64,000 bases of DNA from Trematomus loennbergii (lineage: Eukaryota > Chordata > Actinopteri > Perciformes > Nototheniidae). Below the pieces are notes generated by a model that saw only the letters and a program-made list of their open reading frames with translations, did no database searches and was not told the origin of the DNA. Shown piece by piece: positions 24,543 through 37,266 of the stretch (within the stretch, counting starts at the first letter, position 1; each line of letters begins with the position of its first letter). The stretch spans positions 31,888,873-31,952,872 of the forward strand of contig JAAOOA010000002.1 of the NCBI GenBank assembly GCA_012861695.1, read 5' to 3'. Made by a program: the position numbers and the translations under genes.

Positions 24543-25439
24543 TTACAAACCCCTACTCATTAAATGTTTCTTGGTGTTTTTCTCTGGCTTAAATAAAATA
24601 ATAACAAATTTTGGAGCGAATATACATGTAATTAGTCCAAAACTGGAGGCCAGAATGGCAAATATCTCCACAGCCACAGTATATTTCCCAGGAGAGCTGA
24701 CATATGCTGGGATAAATGTGATCCAGACTGCACAGAATATCAACATGCTGAATGTGATAAGCTTGGCTTCATTAAAGTATTAGGTAGTTTCCGAGCTAGG
24801 ACAGCTAACACAAAGCAAAAGACAGCCAGTAAGCCTATATACCCAAGTACAGCCCAGAAGCCCAAAGCTGATCCTAATGCGCACTCCAGGATGATTCTCT
24901 CCTTGTATGTCGTGAGGTTTTTCATTGGAAAGGGGGGACTAAGAACTAACCAAATAGTACATATCAAAACTTGAATAAACGTGAAAGACACTACAGTCAA
25001 TCTTTGCTGTGAAGGCCCAAAATTTCATCAAATTACTACCTGGTAGTGTAGCTCTGAAGGCCGTCAGAACTACTATAGTTTTTCCAAGAACACAAGACAT
25101 GCAGAGGACGAATGTATCCCAAACGCTGTGTGGCGCAGCATGCAGGACCATTCCGAGGGTGCTCCAATGAACGTTAATGAACATAAGAAACATAGAGTCA
25201 GGGAGAAGAGCAGCAAGAAGCTCAGCTCAGAGTTGTTGGCCCTGACAATTGGTGAGCTCCTGTGACGATAGAACACAGCCGCTGTTATAATGGTGAGACA
25301 GGCACCACCGATTGAAAAAGCAGCTAAGACATTCCAAGGGGCTCGTTGAAGGAAAGAAACTCTACAGGTTTGGGAAGACACGTATCTCTCTCTGCATTAG
25401 GCCAGAATTCCTTGGGGCAAGGGAAACAATCAAAGGAAT
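24543..25439 (-). pseudogene. copy 2 exon 7: seven-transmembrane domain
   Basis: Length is 897 bp against a consensus of 902. The helices are recognisable but spread over several frames: 25073-25381 covers TM1-TM3, 24740-25000 covers TM4-TM5, and 24543-24746 covers TM6, TM7 and the C-terminal [15 protein letters not shown] tail. It is the most damaged of the four seven-helix exons. Confidence 0.85.
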
Positions 25440-26966
25440 CTGAAAAAAAGAAAAGAGCTTTAAGCAGTTGGAATTTATATTTTATGTTGTAAACATACAT
25501 TAGAAAAACAAATACCTGTAGCATTGCTAATCTCTCCCTCGGGACACGGTGTACAGTCATAACAGCAGATGGGTTTTCCTTTCTGAAGCACTTTACGAGT
25601 TCCTGAAGGACAGCTGTCAGTGCACACTGACACAGGCACCTGTCACATATATACAAATGAACTCACATGTAGACAAGTGTGCTCTGAAGCTAAAATTATA
25701 AAAGGATAGATTCATGTTTTTTTCTTCACAATGTTTTTCTTTGTGTCTTTTACATTTCTGTTTAGTTAAAAAAAAAAAGTAAACATGTATTTTAAACAAT
25801 AAAACGTAAATGTCATGTTAAAAATAATCTCTCATTATTCGTAACATTGGAATTCTAATGAGGTACCGAGGTATGAGACATCATACATGTTAAACTATTG
25901 CTTTGGGGCTCCTCACCTGTGTGCCACCCTCCACCCAGGTGAGGTTCCTGTTGATAAGGAACTCCTGGCCCACCGGCAGTGATGAATCGTATCGCCCCAC
26001 AGTCACCAACTCAATGCTGCCACTCTCATTTCTTTGCCAGTTTACCAGCTCATATGTGGCCACAGGATCCCCGTTGGTATCAAATGACACATCATAACCA
26101 TTTTGGGAAAAATTAACTTTTTTCAAGTGATTAAGAACCTAGGGATGAAGTAAAGGAAGATAGTGAAGGGGATAAAATAAATAATTTAAAAGTAAAATGA
26201 GCATTCATTTGATAACATAGACGTGCAGCTTAAAAAGAACATCATTATTTTTACTGACCTCTTTGGACTCTAGCTTAGTGAACTTATCACACTGTGTAGT
26301 AGAATCAGTTTTCTGACACACTGCGTTATGAATGGCATGCGCTATTGCATAGACAGCCTTGTACACCATGTTAGTGATTCGAAGTTGAGATGTGTCAGTG
26401 TATGAGCTCTGGAGCGTCTTTATATCTTCAGTTCCATCACACACACTCCTGTCCGTGGCATCACCTAAAAACACAGAGACAGAGGGAGGTGTTTTTAGCC
26501 ATGACAATTACATTATTCATTCTTATGTGTGTATTGTGTTATTTAACCTGCCAAACAAACATTGCAGGATTTACATCACATTTCAAATCACTGTTTTGTG
26601 GACATGTCTATCTGTTTTTTACGTTATTAGTTGATTTTAGCAGCTCATATTTACACAAATCAGTCATCAGACAAATACTTATTGCATAAGGAAACATTTG
26701 TATTCCTTTTATTTAATACTGACTTGCCCTGTTATAATGATGCATGATGGACACTAGAACCAGCAATACAGGATAATCAGAGACCCTTATCACACTAGAA
26801 ATAAACTTTCTGCCCTCTGCTGTCTGGTAGACGGTAACACACTAACAGGCCTACATTCAACACGCAATAAGACTGCTGAACTCTTGAAGTCAGGACTTTG
26901 ATACTGTCCCTCTACATTTAAATACTTGTACTTTAACTCACCTACATTATGTATGTACACATACCG

Positions 26967-27222
26967 TATGTAAGTCGCTTTGGATAAAAGCGTCTAACAA
27001 GTAACATGTAATGTAATGTAATGAGGGGCGTGTGGCGCAGTGGGGATCCTTATGGGGATCAGATGGTCACAGGTTCAAACCCCACTGCAGTCAGCATGTC
27101 GTTGTGTCCCTGGGCAAGACACTTCACCCCAAATTGCTCCTGTGGGGATTGCCCACAGTATTGAGTATGTAAGTCGCTTTGGATAAAAGCGTCTAACAAG
27201 TAACATGTAATGTAATGTAATA
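26967..27222 (+). mobile_element. tRNA-derived SINE plus an extra tail copy, in copy 2 intron
   Basis: The body at about 27023-27160 starts with a tRNA-like head: A-box-like gtggcgcagtgg and B-box-like ggttcaaaccc (pol III promoter elements). A conserved middle follows (tgtccctgggcaagacacttcac), then the tail gtcgctttggataaaagcgt and atgtaatgtaa. A second tail copy lies directly before the head at 26967-27022. The whole is flanked by taccgt-type duplications relative to the empty site in copy 1 (about 13028). It has no protein and depends on a LINE. Confidence 0.8.
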
Positions 27223-27947
27223 CCGTTTATAAAACGGACAAGTCAAATCAAGCAATCTGATTGGTTCTTAGCCGTGGTATACTGAGCGTATACCACGGGT
27301 AGAATTGTAAGTTACTTTTCACAACAAGTCAGTATCCCTCCGCGTCTGAGATAAACAGTATACAGTTGGGCTGAAAAGCAAACTGCCTGCAGTTTGCTTT
27401 TCAAACTGGAACAAGAAAGCAGCGGAGAAGTAACGGGGCAGAAACCCTCCTTTTTACGCAACGGTCCAGACATAGACATCAAACGGCAAAAACATATTCA
27501 GTGTGCAGTTCCTTTGGCATTAGGGCAGGGATATTTAGATACTTTCCAAGGTTTGACATAATGAATTGTGCAAGCAACGATGTTTTCAAATCTGTAATCA
27601 AAAAGGTCCGCAAAAACATTTAAGATTAACTTCGACCTCCGGGGGGGGGGAGTTTTTCAGTGGGTGCACAATAAACGGCAACATACCCATTAATGTAAAT
27701 AAATAGCCAAATAATGGATCAACGCTCTCTGTCTAATATGTTCGCTAGCTGTTGTTAGTGTTGTTGCATAGCAACCACCTCGCACTATGTTTCGTGCAGA
27801 AGGCAACAGAGGGACTATTTTATTTTGAACATCATTATTTACTAATAAAAACTATTTAAATTAGAGTGTGTATTTTTCGCTAAGGGGAGAACCACGCCCC
27901 TTAGCTGTGATATAATGAGCATATACCACGGCCTGTCGTGAGCTATT
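27223..27947. mobile_element. copy-2-specific insertion, inverted-repeat ends weak
   Basis: It is absent from the same intron of copies 1, 3 and 4 (compare ataccgtgtatatatt at about 37521). Near its ends are gccgtggtata (27272) and the inverse tataccacggc (27922), and a palindrome gtggtatactgagcgtataccac sits near the left end. A G-run lies at 27642. It is probably a MITE; the family and target duplication are not resolved. Confidence 0.5.
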
Positions 27948-30900
27948 GCTTAAGTATATATTACTTCTCATAAAGTATAAATTTACTACATTCCTTTTTA
28001 AAGTTCATCTTCTTTATTTTACAATGACTGTAACATGTCAACAAATATATTCCACAATTTATATATATATTTTTTACATATATTTTAACTCTGCACTATT
28101 TGTTTTGGATAAACATATTCTAGAGCGTGATTTTTTTATTTTTCAGCATTTATTTTATGACAATTTTTTAAGGGAGACTTTCCCTAAATTGTTGTGCATT
28201 GAGGAATAAATAGCTTTCATCTAAACAAATAAACAGTCTGGAATCAATGCATAATAGCCTATGTAGAATAATGTACATGCATGTTATTTACAATATATTA
28301 GACAGCATTGTTAATAAACATGACCTGAACATCACATTGTGAGAACACAATCAAGACACTACCGTGAGTGTCATGTATGTTTAAAATTGCACAACTTTCT
28401 CACTTTTTACCAGCCTGCAGTTGAATGCTTCCTCCCAGAACATGGTAAGCAATGGGGAGTCAGCCACTTTAGACGGAGAGAGATCCAGCAAGAAGTCCCT
28501 CAGACCTGGGATGACAGATTTTTCAATGGCAAATCCGATGGCTCCAGCAAGGAAGCTGAACCTCAGCCTGTCTGGGTTAGTTACCCAGGCCTCACTACCT
28601 ATCCACTGGCGAGGTGGGGAAGGCTTGCGTGACAGCTCCTCCAGCAGAATCTTCATTTCTCCAGTGGGAATAAATGCCACAACAACCTTAGCCGTTGACC
28701 TGGAGTTCAATGACATATACAAATAATAGTTATAATATAAGACTAATATTGTCTTTTATAACAATATTATCATAAGTATGAAGAAAAACAAAACATAAGA
28801 GATGAGAAACAGTTATATTGGCACATTTCCTGTAGTAATAAAAACATGTTCCATCACTTAAAGAACTTGTTTTGGTTTTTCTGTGCAGAAGGTCAGTGTC
28901 AGCACAGGAACTAAAGGAGAATCAGTGATATAGAAACCTGCGGATAACGTCAGCTACTCTCTGGATCCGGCTACGTGGGTGGGTCCGAGAGAAAGACTCT
29001 GAGTATTCCACACAGATCCCCTCTTTACGTGCTGCATGCAGGAAAGATGCCATGCCATTGTTGCCATAGTCAGAATCCGACCGGACAGCACCTATCCAAG
29101 TCCAGCCAAAGTGTTTTACCAGCTTGGCCAGCGCGTCAGCCTGGAATTGATCACTCGGGATTGTTCTGAAGAAACTCGGGTACTGCTGCTTATCAGACAG
29201 GCATGCACACGTGGCAAAGTAGCTCACCTAAAGAAAACAACAGTTATTTAACGGGACAGAGGCAAAACAAGTAATGGACTCAAACACAGTTTGCAATAAA
29301 TTCTTAATATTTACTTGAGGTATGTTGAAGGGCCCAATGATGCGTGACATACTGATGGTAGACGTGGATCCAGACGTACCAACAACGGCCATCACCATAC
29401 CAGACTTTGAGCATTTGTCGCCGGTGTTAAACACCGGGTCTAGTCCCCTGAAAGCTGAAATGCAACATGCACCGCCACGGACACCGAGGCACATGAGTCA
29501 TAGATCTCATAACCAAGCTTGATCCCCGGAAGCAGCTCCGTGCTGTTGTTAATCTGCTCGATGGCGAAGACCATTGCACGTGAGAAGCGCAGTCCACGGG
29601 GTGGATGCTGCACCAAGACATCGGTGTTAATGTTAAAACTTTAAGATTTTAAAAATAATACGTGATAGACTACAAGATCACTGAAATTCAAAGATATGGT
29701 CTGGATAATAACTAATAGCATCTCTGTAGGCTTTATGGGAATTTCATCTGTCAAAAACCCAAACATGATTAGATATATATCCAATATTCACAATAACTTT
29801 CCTGAATTGATTCAATGGTCCAATAAATCATAAGTTTCACATTTCTCCATTCAACAAATGGTTAAGTATGTACAGTATACATCAGTTAAACTATTGCCTT
29901 TTATGAAATAGAAAAAATAAATCCACATTATGTAAAATACTAAAATATTTATAAATGATTATTATTTTAGAAGTGTACATACAACACAGTACATTGCAAC
30001 ACAAATTCACAATATACACATCAATATACTGTATATGCCCACATTCTAGCCAAAATCTCCCTGTACTAACCTCCCTGTGCAGCTTAGTGGCTCGGGCATG
30101 GTGGTGTAGTTATGCTTTACTGTGTGCATGTAATAGTGAAAGGAGAAAACACCCCCAATAACATAGTCACCGTCCATAGAGAATGCAGGTTGACGAGTGG
30201 TACCTTGTAGCTTACATGTCACAGATGAAGCATTAGTGCTAAGCACATCACCAGTCCTGTCCCCTGTAAGCCCAGCCGCTTGTTTCACACCATCCCCAAA
30301 CTATTCAGAACATGAACTGACTTCAGCTCACACAAACCTATAGACAGTATCAGACCAATAAGAGACATCTCCATCATCAACTGTCGTCAAGTGGGCAAAC
30401 TGTACTGTGTGTTCTCACTGGTTTATAACGTTTTTCAGGCGCTTCCCTCCTTCTACCATACGTCACTTTGCTATTAGAGAGAGAGCATGCCCATGCCCAG
30501 CGCTGACAAGATGTATTTATTTTATTCTATATTTTATATGTAACTTTTCTTCAAATAATCATCATTGACAAAGTCCTGCTGTTTGGATGGATGCCCAAAT
30601 ACCCTGATCTAAAGCCATCACAGCAGAACTTCCCCTGAAAAGCAGACATGTCTTAAATGGCCAATATACTGTACATGTTTTATGTTTTTCTAGGATCAGT
30701 ATATGATTTTCAGAAAAGGAGGTGGGTGGATGATTAGAAATAATCTTGTTTTGCTCATTGTTCCCTATCTTTTTAAGCTTTGTGGGTTTTTTTTTTTTTA
30801 AAGCAAACATCTTGGCTGAGATTCTTGTGACTATTGCTTAGTGGTTTCAGAACAACGCTGTTTGTTGTGCTGTGCAGATCCTCTGAACCAGTGAAGGCTT

Positions 30901-31063
30901 TTCAGCAGCACCTTTATACTTTTCATAAGTTGCCCCTTTAACAGAGGTTGTTTTACCTAAAACAGGCCTGAACAAGGACAAATGATTGTTTTTAGAGTCT
31001 GATTTGTAACCAAAAGCATCAACAGGGGCCTGTATAAGATATCATCAGTATCCTCACACTTAC

Positions 31064-31203
31064 CGACTAGGTGTGAGCTGGGGTTTGCTGTGGTAGCTGT
31101 TCTGCTGCTTAGGAGCCACAACATGCAGAGGGAACAGCCCTCCAATCACAACATCCCCTCCCGACTGCAGGGCCAAAGGCTCACTGTCCGCCAGTTTCAC
31201 ACA
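31064..31203 (-). pseudogene. orphan V2R N-terminal exon, unit 2
   Basis: It is bounded by an acceptor (cttacctcag) and the donor GTAAGT, and encodes CVKLADSEPLALQSGGDVVI followed by GGLFPLHVV. GGDVVIGGLFPLH is the hallmark start of the class C receptor ligand domain. The exon belongs to a gene different from the array receptors, whose equivalent is MDGDYVIGGVFALH. No other exon of this second gene remains. In this copy a TAG replaces the TGCAG stretch near the 3' end seen at 53305-53447. Confidence 0.7.
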
Positions 31204-32046
31204 CTGAGGTAAGATAGAAGCAACACCTCTCACTTGATCTATTCCCAAACTCCTTTGTTTCTCCGCTACAGTCTCTCCTTAATTCGACACACCTCTCTCT
31301 TAACATAGTTATTTGCTTCCCATCACACTTTTGGGAACATTAAAAACAACTGGGAAACCAGGCTAAATAAGGAACAAATAGGCAGCCGTGCAGGACCTCC
31401 GGCAAGGGCAAATTGTAGTGTACATACTGACCCCAAGGCCATTAAATATTTGGTTTAACCAATCACAACGAAAAACAATTGCATAGGTGAAGACTACGGA
31501 CGGCTCGTGTGAAATGTGTTTGGAGATTGACTAATAATGTGATTAATTATTAAATTCATTTCAAACAATAGTATTGAAAGGTTTTTAAGTGTCTATTACT
31601 AAGACTGGAACAATTCCAGGTTACTTTTGAGAATATACATTAAAGGATGATACAAAATGTACTTAAAGGGCCCATGTCATGGCCATTTCCACTGATCATA
31701 ATTACATTGTTGAGGTATACTAAAATAGATTTATACTGTGCAATTTTCCAAACTCACATTGGTTTCGCATACAGCATCTCTGTCAAATATGTGTATTCAG
31801 CAGTATTCACTCTCTCCGACTCGTTGGAGCTCTTGCCCCCCCTCCCTGTGAGCCTAGTGTGCTCCGATTGGTCAGCTCGGCCACTCTGTTCTGATTAGTC
31901 AACCACCAGAGAGGCTCCGCCCATGTCTAACAGTGCTTTTTCCGGCTGCTCTCAGCGGAACATCAGTCTTATAATGGCGTCGGTACAGCCGTATATTTTA
32001 TACGCTAACTAACCGAACTGTACCTACAACTGTTGTTATAGAAGAG

Positions 32047-32309
32047 TGTGACGGCCCCAGGGCCTTTGTCTTACAATGGGGTGGAGCTGAAGAGGCTAAT
32101 CAGCGCAATCACGGACACCTGGCCGGAGCCGAGGTGCTAGCCAGCTGCCCGGAGTCACACGGCGGCCCCTCTCTCTCTCCAAAGCGGCTCAGCGATCCTC
32201 TCCCCACGACCACCTATCTCTGCATTTACCACAATAAATGTGCCGTGGTTTTGTAAACTCGTGTATGTCTCCTTGTCTTTCCGTTGTGGCCTACGAGCCG
32301 GTCATAACA
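32047..32309. mobile_element. solo LTR, 5-bp target duplication
   Basis: The segment begins TGTGACGG and ends CATAACA (TG...CA borders) and is flanked by AAGAG at 32042-32046 and 32310-32314. A polyadenylation-type aataaa occurs inside at about 32232. This is what remains after recombination between the two LTRs of a retrotransposon, Gypsy-type by length and ends, which is a guess. Confidence 0.75.
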
Positions 32310-32776
32310 AAGAGTAAGTTATTTGTACCTGTTATAAACTACTACTGTTTGATGAGAAATCAAATCATGGTTTGCTATATATGAATGATATGTTATAGGA
32401 GCAAATAATTCAGGGAAGAAAGGATAGGCCTACTAAGTATTTCCATTAAACTTTATTTTTAGAAATGTACAAAATGAACGTAAATATACATATATACACG
32501 GTATATCGTCAATTACTCCCCGTTGTCGGCATCTTGCCTATAGCAGCCGGGGCTTTTTAGGACGATGCATCAGTGTGGTAGTCCCGTCATGTATTGTCCG
32601 GCAGGATCTGGCTGGACGAAATCAAATGCAAATCACAAAATATTAGAGAAACTTAGTTGTTTTAGATCCGTTAGTAGTAGTTGTGGTAGGAGTGTGGATC
32701 TATCTAATCAATCTAATGAACAGCTTGCCAGATAATATGCTAACCTAGCTTTGTTTACCTTGGTAGCTAACACGAT

Positions 32777-33400
32777 ATGAACGTTAGCTCGGAGGAACGG
32801 CAACTATAATGTAGAGTAATACAACTACTATGAACAAAAGCTAGTGGTTCATATTAGGCTAGCAATAACGTGTTTATAATTGCAATCTTATACGGGTAGT
32901 CTGCTACGTTCGGTCATACAATGTTTCCCGCTAGCATGTGTAGCTAGCCTCGTTAGCTATACATGCTATCAGTCCTTTGGGGGTCTGTGAGCGGGCAAAG
33001 AGAGGGGATTTTCTCCGAGCTAATATGAACGTTAGCTCCGAGGAACGGCAACTATAATGAGTGTAATAAAACTACTATGAACAAAAGCTAGTGGTTCATA
33101 TTAGGCTAGCAATAACGTGTTTATAATTGCAATCTTATTAGGGTAGTCTGCTACGTTCGGTCATACAATGTTTCCCGCTAGCATGTGTAGCTAGCCTCGT
33201 TAGCTATACATGCTATCAGTCCTTTGGGGGTCTGTGAGCGGGCAAAGAGGGGATTTTCTCCGAGCTAATATGAATGTTAGCTCAGAGGAACGGCAACTAT
33301 AATGGAGTGTAATAAAACTACTATGAACAAAAGCTAGTGGTTCATATTAGGCTAGCAATAACGTGTTTATAATTGCAATCTTATTAGGGTAGTCTGCTAC
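32777..33400. repeat. tandem repeat, about 245-bp unit, 2.5 copies
   Basis: Units start at about 32777, 33026 and 33270 (atgaacgttagctc...) and share gctagtggttcatattaggc and gcgggcaaagaga among other blocks. Copies differ by few bases, so the expansion is recent. It lies inside the Kolobok-like element. Confidence 0.85.
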
Positions 33401-33494
33401 GTTCGCCCGGAGTATACTGTCTATGAGTATTTGGTGTGTGAATGCAGACATTCTCCTGCTATGAGATACATGTATGTAAGGCCATCTGCTGATA

Positions 33495-33938
33495 TTAGAG
33501 TTGATATGGAAACGCTAGCAACTTAGTTAGCACAGTTAGCACTGGCTTAGCAGTCCGAAACATGTTTACACATTTAAACAGTCGTGGTAGATACCTTGTT
33601 TGATAAATACACAAATAACAATGCAAACTTACAGGTTGTGAACCAGAATCTTCCCCTGCTCCAAACGGTCCAAACAAACTAGGAATAGCATCGTCCTTCA
33701 GTTTCAAATGCTGTGCATATCCGGCCTCAACTGGGCAATGTTTGGAAGCTTTCGTCTGTGAAATGCCGGTTCCTCGAACCTCTGAAGGAACAGTGTTAAA
33801 AAGAAATTTCAACCACTGACTTCGTCGTGGTTCTTCCGTCGGTAGGACAAACAGCTCAGATTTCTCCTCACATTTCAGGAAACAGGTCCTTGGCAGTGGC
33901 ATGACTGGATCGATTGTGAACTGAACCAGAGCTTCCAA
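33495..33938 (-). CDS. THAP-like zinc-finger N-terminal fragment in the transposon
   Basis: A frame of 147 codons. Residues about 14-65 read RTCFLKCEEKSELFVLPTEE, then RSQWLKFLFN and SEVRG, and later EAGYAQHLKLKDDAIPSLFG. The spacing C..C, FxLP, R..W..F and the AxPSLF end resemble a THAP DNA-binding domain, though the final C..H pair is not clear. THAP domains bind transposon ends in P and Kolobok-type transposases. It could also be an exapted or unrelated fragment; no transposase core follows. Confidence 0.45.
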   Translation of the reverse strand: MEALVQFTIDPVMPLPRTCFLKCEEKSELFVLPTEEPRRSQWLKFLFNTVPSEVRGTGISQTKASKHCPVEAGYAQHLKLKDDAIPSLFGPFGAGEDSGSQPVSLHCYLCIYQTRYLPRLFKCVNMFRTAKPVLTVLTKLLAFPYQL

Positions 33939-34813
33939 CAGTAAATGTTAGGCTGGCAGTGCGGCCAGCGCCGCTGGGTGTGGCCATAGCTCTTCGGGAT
34001 TGGTCCATTTCGTTCCGGGTACCGCATGACATCAGGCGGTACCCGGAAGAATCAAATGGGCAGTGACGTATCTCCAACGAGGCGTTTTGGTGAGGTATTT
34101 TCTGTGTTAGAGTTTTACTCGCTACGGGGTGTACTTTGAGGGTTTTGACTCTGCACACCGTTTACATGCATAAAAACCTTCATAACACACAAGGGGACGG
34201 GTAATAACCGGAAAAGCATGACATGGGAGCTTTAATGAAATTCCATTTGAACAATTGCATTTTATTTTAATTGTTGCCTTTTAAGACTCAGATGATTCAG
34301 AAACATCAGATGTTTTTAGACCAAACAAACCCAGACCTACCACCTACGGGTGGCTACATCATATTGTAAAGCTAATGTGCATTTTATAATGGTACGCATG
34401 CTTATGTGTCCCAAAAGATGCAATCTATGAAAATTGTTATATTTTAAATATAATAATAAGAATATTCAAAACACATTTTAAGAACTTGTTAAGGATTTGT
34501 GGACTATGGGATGTTGTATTTTCCATACGGCCAGCCAGCTTTTCTTACGATTATGTAGTATTTAATATTTTTTTGGAAATGTTTATCAAGTACCACAACG
34601 GTCTGAATGTTGACTTTATTTATTCACTTTATTTTATTTTTCAGTAACTGATCAAAATGTATTGTAAAATAGGGTATTATTATAAATTCACAAAATTACA
34701 TTACAATTAGTAAAATATTGAGCATAAAAGAAACTCCAATATGAATATTTAAATCAACAAGGAAAGCATATTTGAATGTGCACAGTATAGGCATTATAAA
34801 GCCATCTATATTT

Positions 34814-35713
34814 TTACAAACCCCTACTCATTAAATGTTTCTTGGTGTTTTTCTCTGGCTTAAATAAAATAATAACAAATTTTGGAGCGAATATACACGT
34901 AATTAGTCCAAAACTGGAGGCCAGAATGGCAAATATCTCCACAGCCACAGTATATTTCCCAGGAGAGCTGACATATGCTGGGATAAATGTGATCCAGACT
35001 GCACAGAATATCAACATGCTGAATGTGATAAGCTTGGCTTCATTAAAGCTATTAGGTAGTTTCCGAGCTAGGACAGCTAACACAAAGCAAAAGACAGCCA
35101 GTAAGCCTATATACCCAAGTACAGCCCAGAAGCCCAAAGCTGATCCTAATGCGCACTCCAGGATGATTCTCTCCTTGTATGTCGTGAGGTTTTTCATTGG
35201 AAAGGGGGACTAAGAACTAACCAAATAGTACATATCAAAACTTGAATAAACGTGAAAGACACTACAGTCAATCTTTGCTGTGAAGGCCCAAACCATTTCA
35301 TCAAATTACTACCTGGTAGTGTAGCTCTGAAGGCCGTCAGAACTACTATAGTTTTTCCAAGAACACAAGACATGCAGAGGACGAATGTGATCCCAAACGC
35401 TGTGTGGCGCAGCATGCAGGACCATTCCGAGGGTGCTCCAATGAACGTTAATGAACATAAGAAACATAGAGTCAGGAGAAGAGCAGCAAGAAGCTCAGCG
35501 CAGCGTTGTTGGCCCTGACAATTGGTGAGCTCCTGTGACGATAGAACACAGCCGCTGTTATAATGGTGAGACAGGCACCACCGATTGAAAAAGCAGCTAA
35601 GACGATTCCAAGGGGCTCGTTGAAGGAAAGAAACTCTACAGGTTTGGGAAGACACGTATCTCTCTCTGCATTAGGCCAGAATTCCTTGGGGCAAGGGAAA
35701 CAATCAAAGGAAT
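34814..35713 (-). pseudogene. copy 3 exon 7: seven-transmembrane domain
   Basis: Length 900 bp, two less than consensus. TM1 and TM2 lie in the frame ending at 35472, the middle helices in 35194-35655 and TM5-TM7 plus tail in 34814-35197. In the first intracellular loop this copy reads NNAALSF where the others read NNSELSF: a local change of three bases (gcgcagcg for tctgagct on the coding side). Confidence 0.85.
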
Positions 35714-37266
35714 CTGAAAAAAAGAAAAGAGCTTTAAGCAGTTGGAATTTATATTTTATGTTGTAAACATACATTAGAAAAACAAATACCTGTAGCATTG
35801 CTAATCTCTCCCTCGGGACACGGTGTACAGTCATAACAGCAGATGGGTTTTCCTTTCTGAAGCACTTTACGAGTTCCTGAAGGACAGCTGTCAGTGCACA
35901 CTGACACAGGCACCTGTCACATATATACAAATTAACTCACATGTAGACAAGTGTGCTCTGAAGCTAAAATTATAAAAGGATAGATTCATGTTTTTTTCTT
36001 CACAATGTTTTTCTTTGTGTCTTTTACATTTCTGTTTGGTTAAAAAAAAAAGTAAGTAAACATGTATTTTAAACAATAAAACGTAAATGTCATGTTAAAA
36101 ATACTCTCTCATTATTCGTAACATTGGATTTAATGAGGTACCGAGGTATGAGACATCATACCCTTTGAGATGATATGAAAATGTAGCATGTTAAAATAAT
36201 TGCTTTGGGGCTCCTCACCTGTGTGCCACCCTCCACCCAGGTGAGGTTCCTGTTGATAAGGAACTCCTGGCCCACCGGCAGTGATGAATCGTATTGCCCC
36301 ACAGTCACCAACTCAATGCTGCCACTCTCATTTCTTTGCCAGTTTACCAGCTCATATGTGGCCACAGGATCCCCGTTGGCATCAAATGACACATCATAAC
36401 CATTTTGGGAAAAATTAACTTTTTTCAACTGATTAAGAACCTAGGGATGAAGTAAAGGAAGACAGTGAAGGGGATAAAATAAATAATTTAAAAGTAAAAT
36501 GAGCATTCATTTGATAACATAGACGTGCAGCTTAAAAAGAACATCATTATTTTTACTGACCTCTTTGGACTCTAGCTTAGTGAACTTATCACACTGTGTA
36601 GTAGAATCAGTTTTCTGACACACTGCATTATGAATGGCATGCGCTATTGCATAGACAGCCTTGTACACCATGTTAGTGATTCGAAGTTGAGATGTGTCAG
36701 TGTATGAGCTCTGGAGCGTCTTTATATCTTCAGTTCCATCACACACACTCCTGTCCGTGGCTTCACCTAAAAACACAGAGACAGAGGGAGGTGTTTTTAG
36801 CCATGACAATCATCATTCATTCTTATGTGTGTATTGTGTTATTTAACCTGCCAAACAAGCATTGCAGGATTTACATCACATTTCAAATCACTGTTATGTC
36901 TATCTGTTTTTTACGTTATTAGTTGATTTTAGCAGCTCATATTTACACAAATCAGTCATCAGACAAATACTTATTGCATAAGGAAACATTTGTATTCCTT
37001 TTATTTAATACTGCCTTGCCCTGTTATAATGATGCATGATGGACACTAGAACCAGCAGTACAGGATAATCAGAGACCCTTATCACACTAGAAATAAACTT
37101 TCTGCCCTCTGCTGTCTGGTAGACGGTAACACACTAACAGGCCTACACAGCTTGATTCAACACGCAATAAGACTGCTGAACTCTTGAAGTCAGGACTTTG
37201 ACACTGTCCCTCTACATTTAAATACTTGTACTTTAACTCACCTACATTATGTATGTACACATACCG

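Larger units (their letters stand above)
24543..30377 (-). pseudogene. OlfC/V2R-like class C olfactory receptor, copy 2 (broken)
   Basis: Exons: 1, 30071-30377; 2, 29315-29607; 3a, 28938-29227; 3b, 28404-28699; 4, 26259-26464; 5, 25917-26138; 6, 25516-25639; 7, 24543-25439. Exons 3a, 3b, 4, 5 and 6 are open and of consensus length. The ligand-domain features of the family are present: [12 protein letters not shown] and SDSDYG in 3a, WIGSEAWVT in 3b. Exon 1 has lost one base (about 30300), exon 2 two single bases (about 29445 and 29600), and exon 7 five bases in four events (about 24778, 25018, 25115, 25330). The protein could not be made. Introns hold an extra SINE and an AT-rich insertion (27223-27947). 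Confidence 0.85.
31667..34231. mobile_element. TTAA-target DNA transposon with THAP-like ORF (Kolobok-like)
   Basis: Ends AGGGCCCATGTCATGG (left) and the near-complement CATGACATGGGAGCT (right), with TTAA on both sides (31663-31666, 34232-34235). The empty site gtacTTAAtgaaatt is seen in units 4 and 5. A TTAA target together with a THAP-type zinc finger ORF (33495-33938, minus) suggests the Kolobok superfamily. It also contains a solo LTR (32047-32309) and a threefold tandem repeat (about 32777-33400). The catalytic part of a transposase is not seen. Confidence 0.7.

Noticed and set aside
27023..27100. tRNA gene (A-box and B-box present)
   Set aside because: It is the tRNA-derived head of a SINE, with the typical SINE middle and tail, and the same copy lies at 37323.
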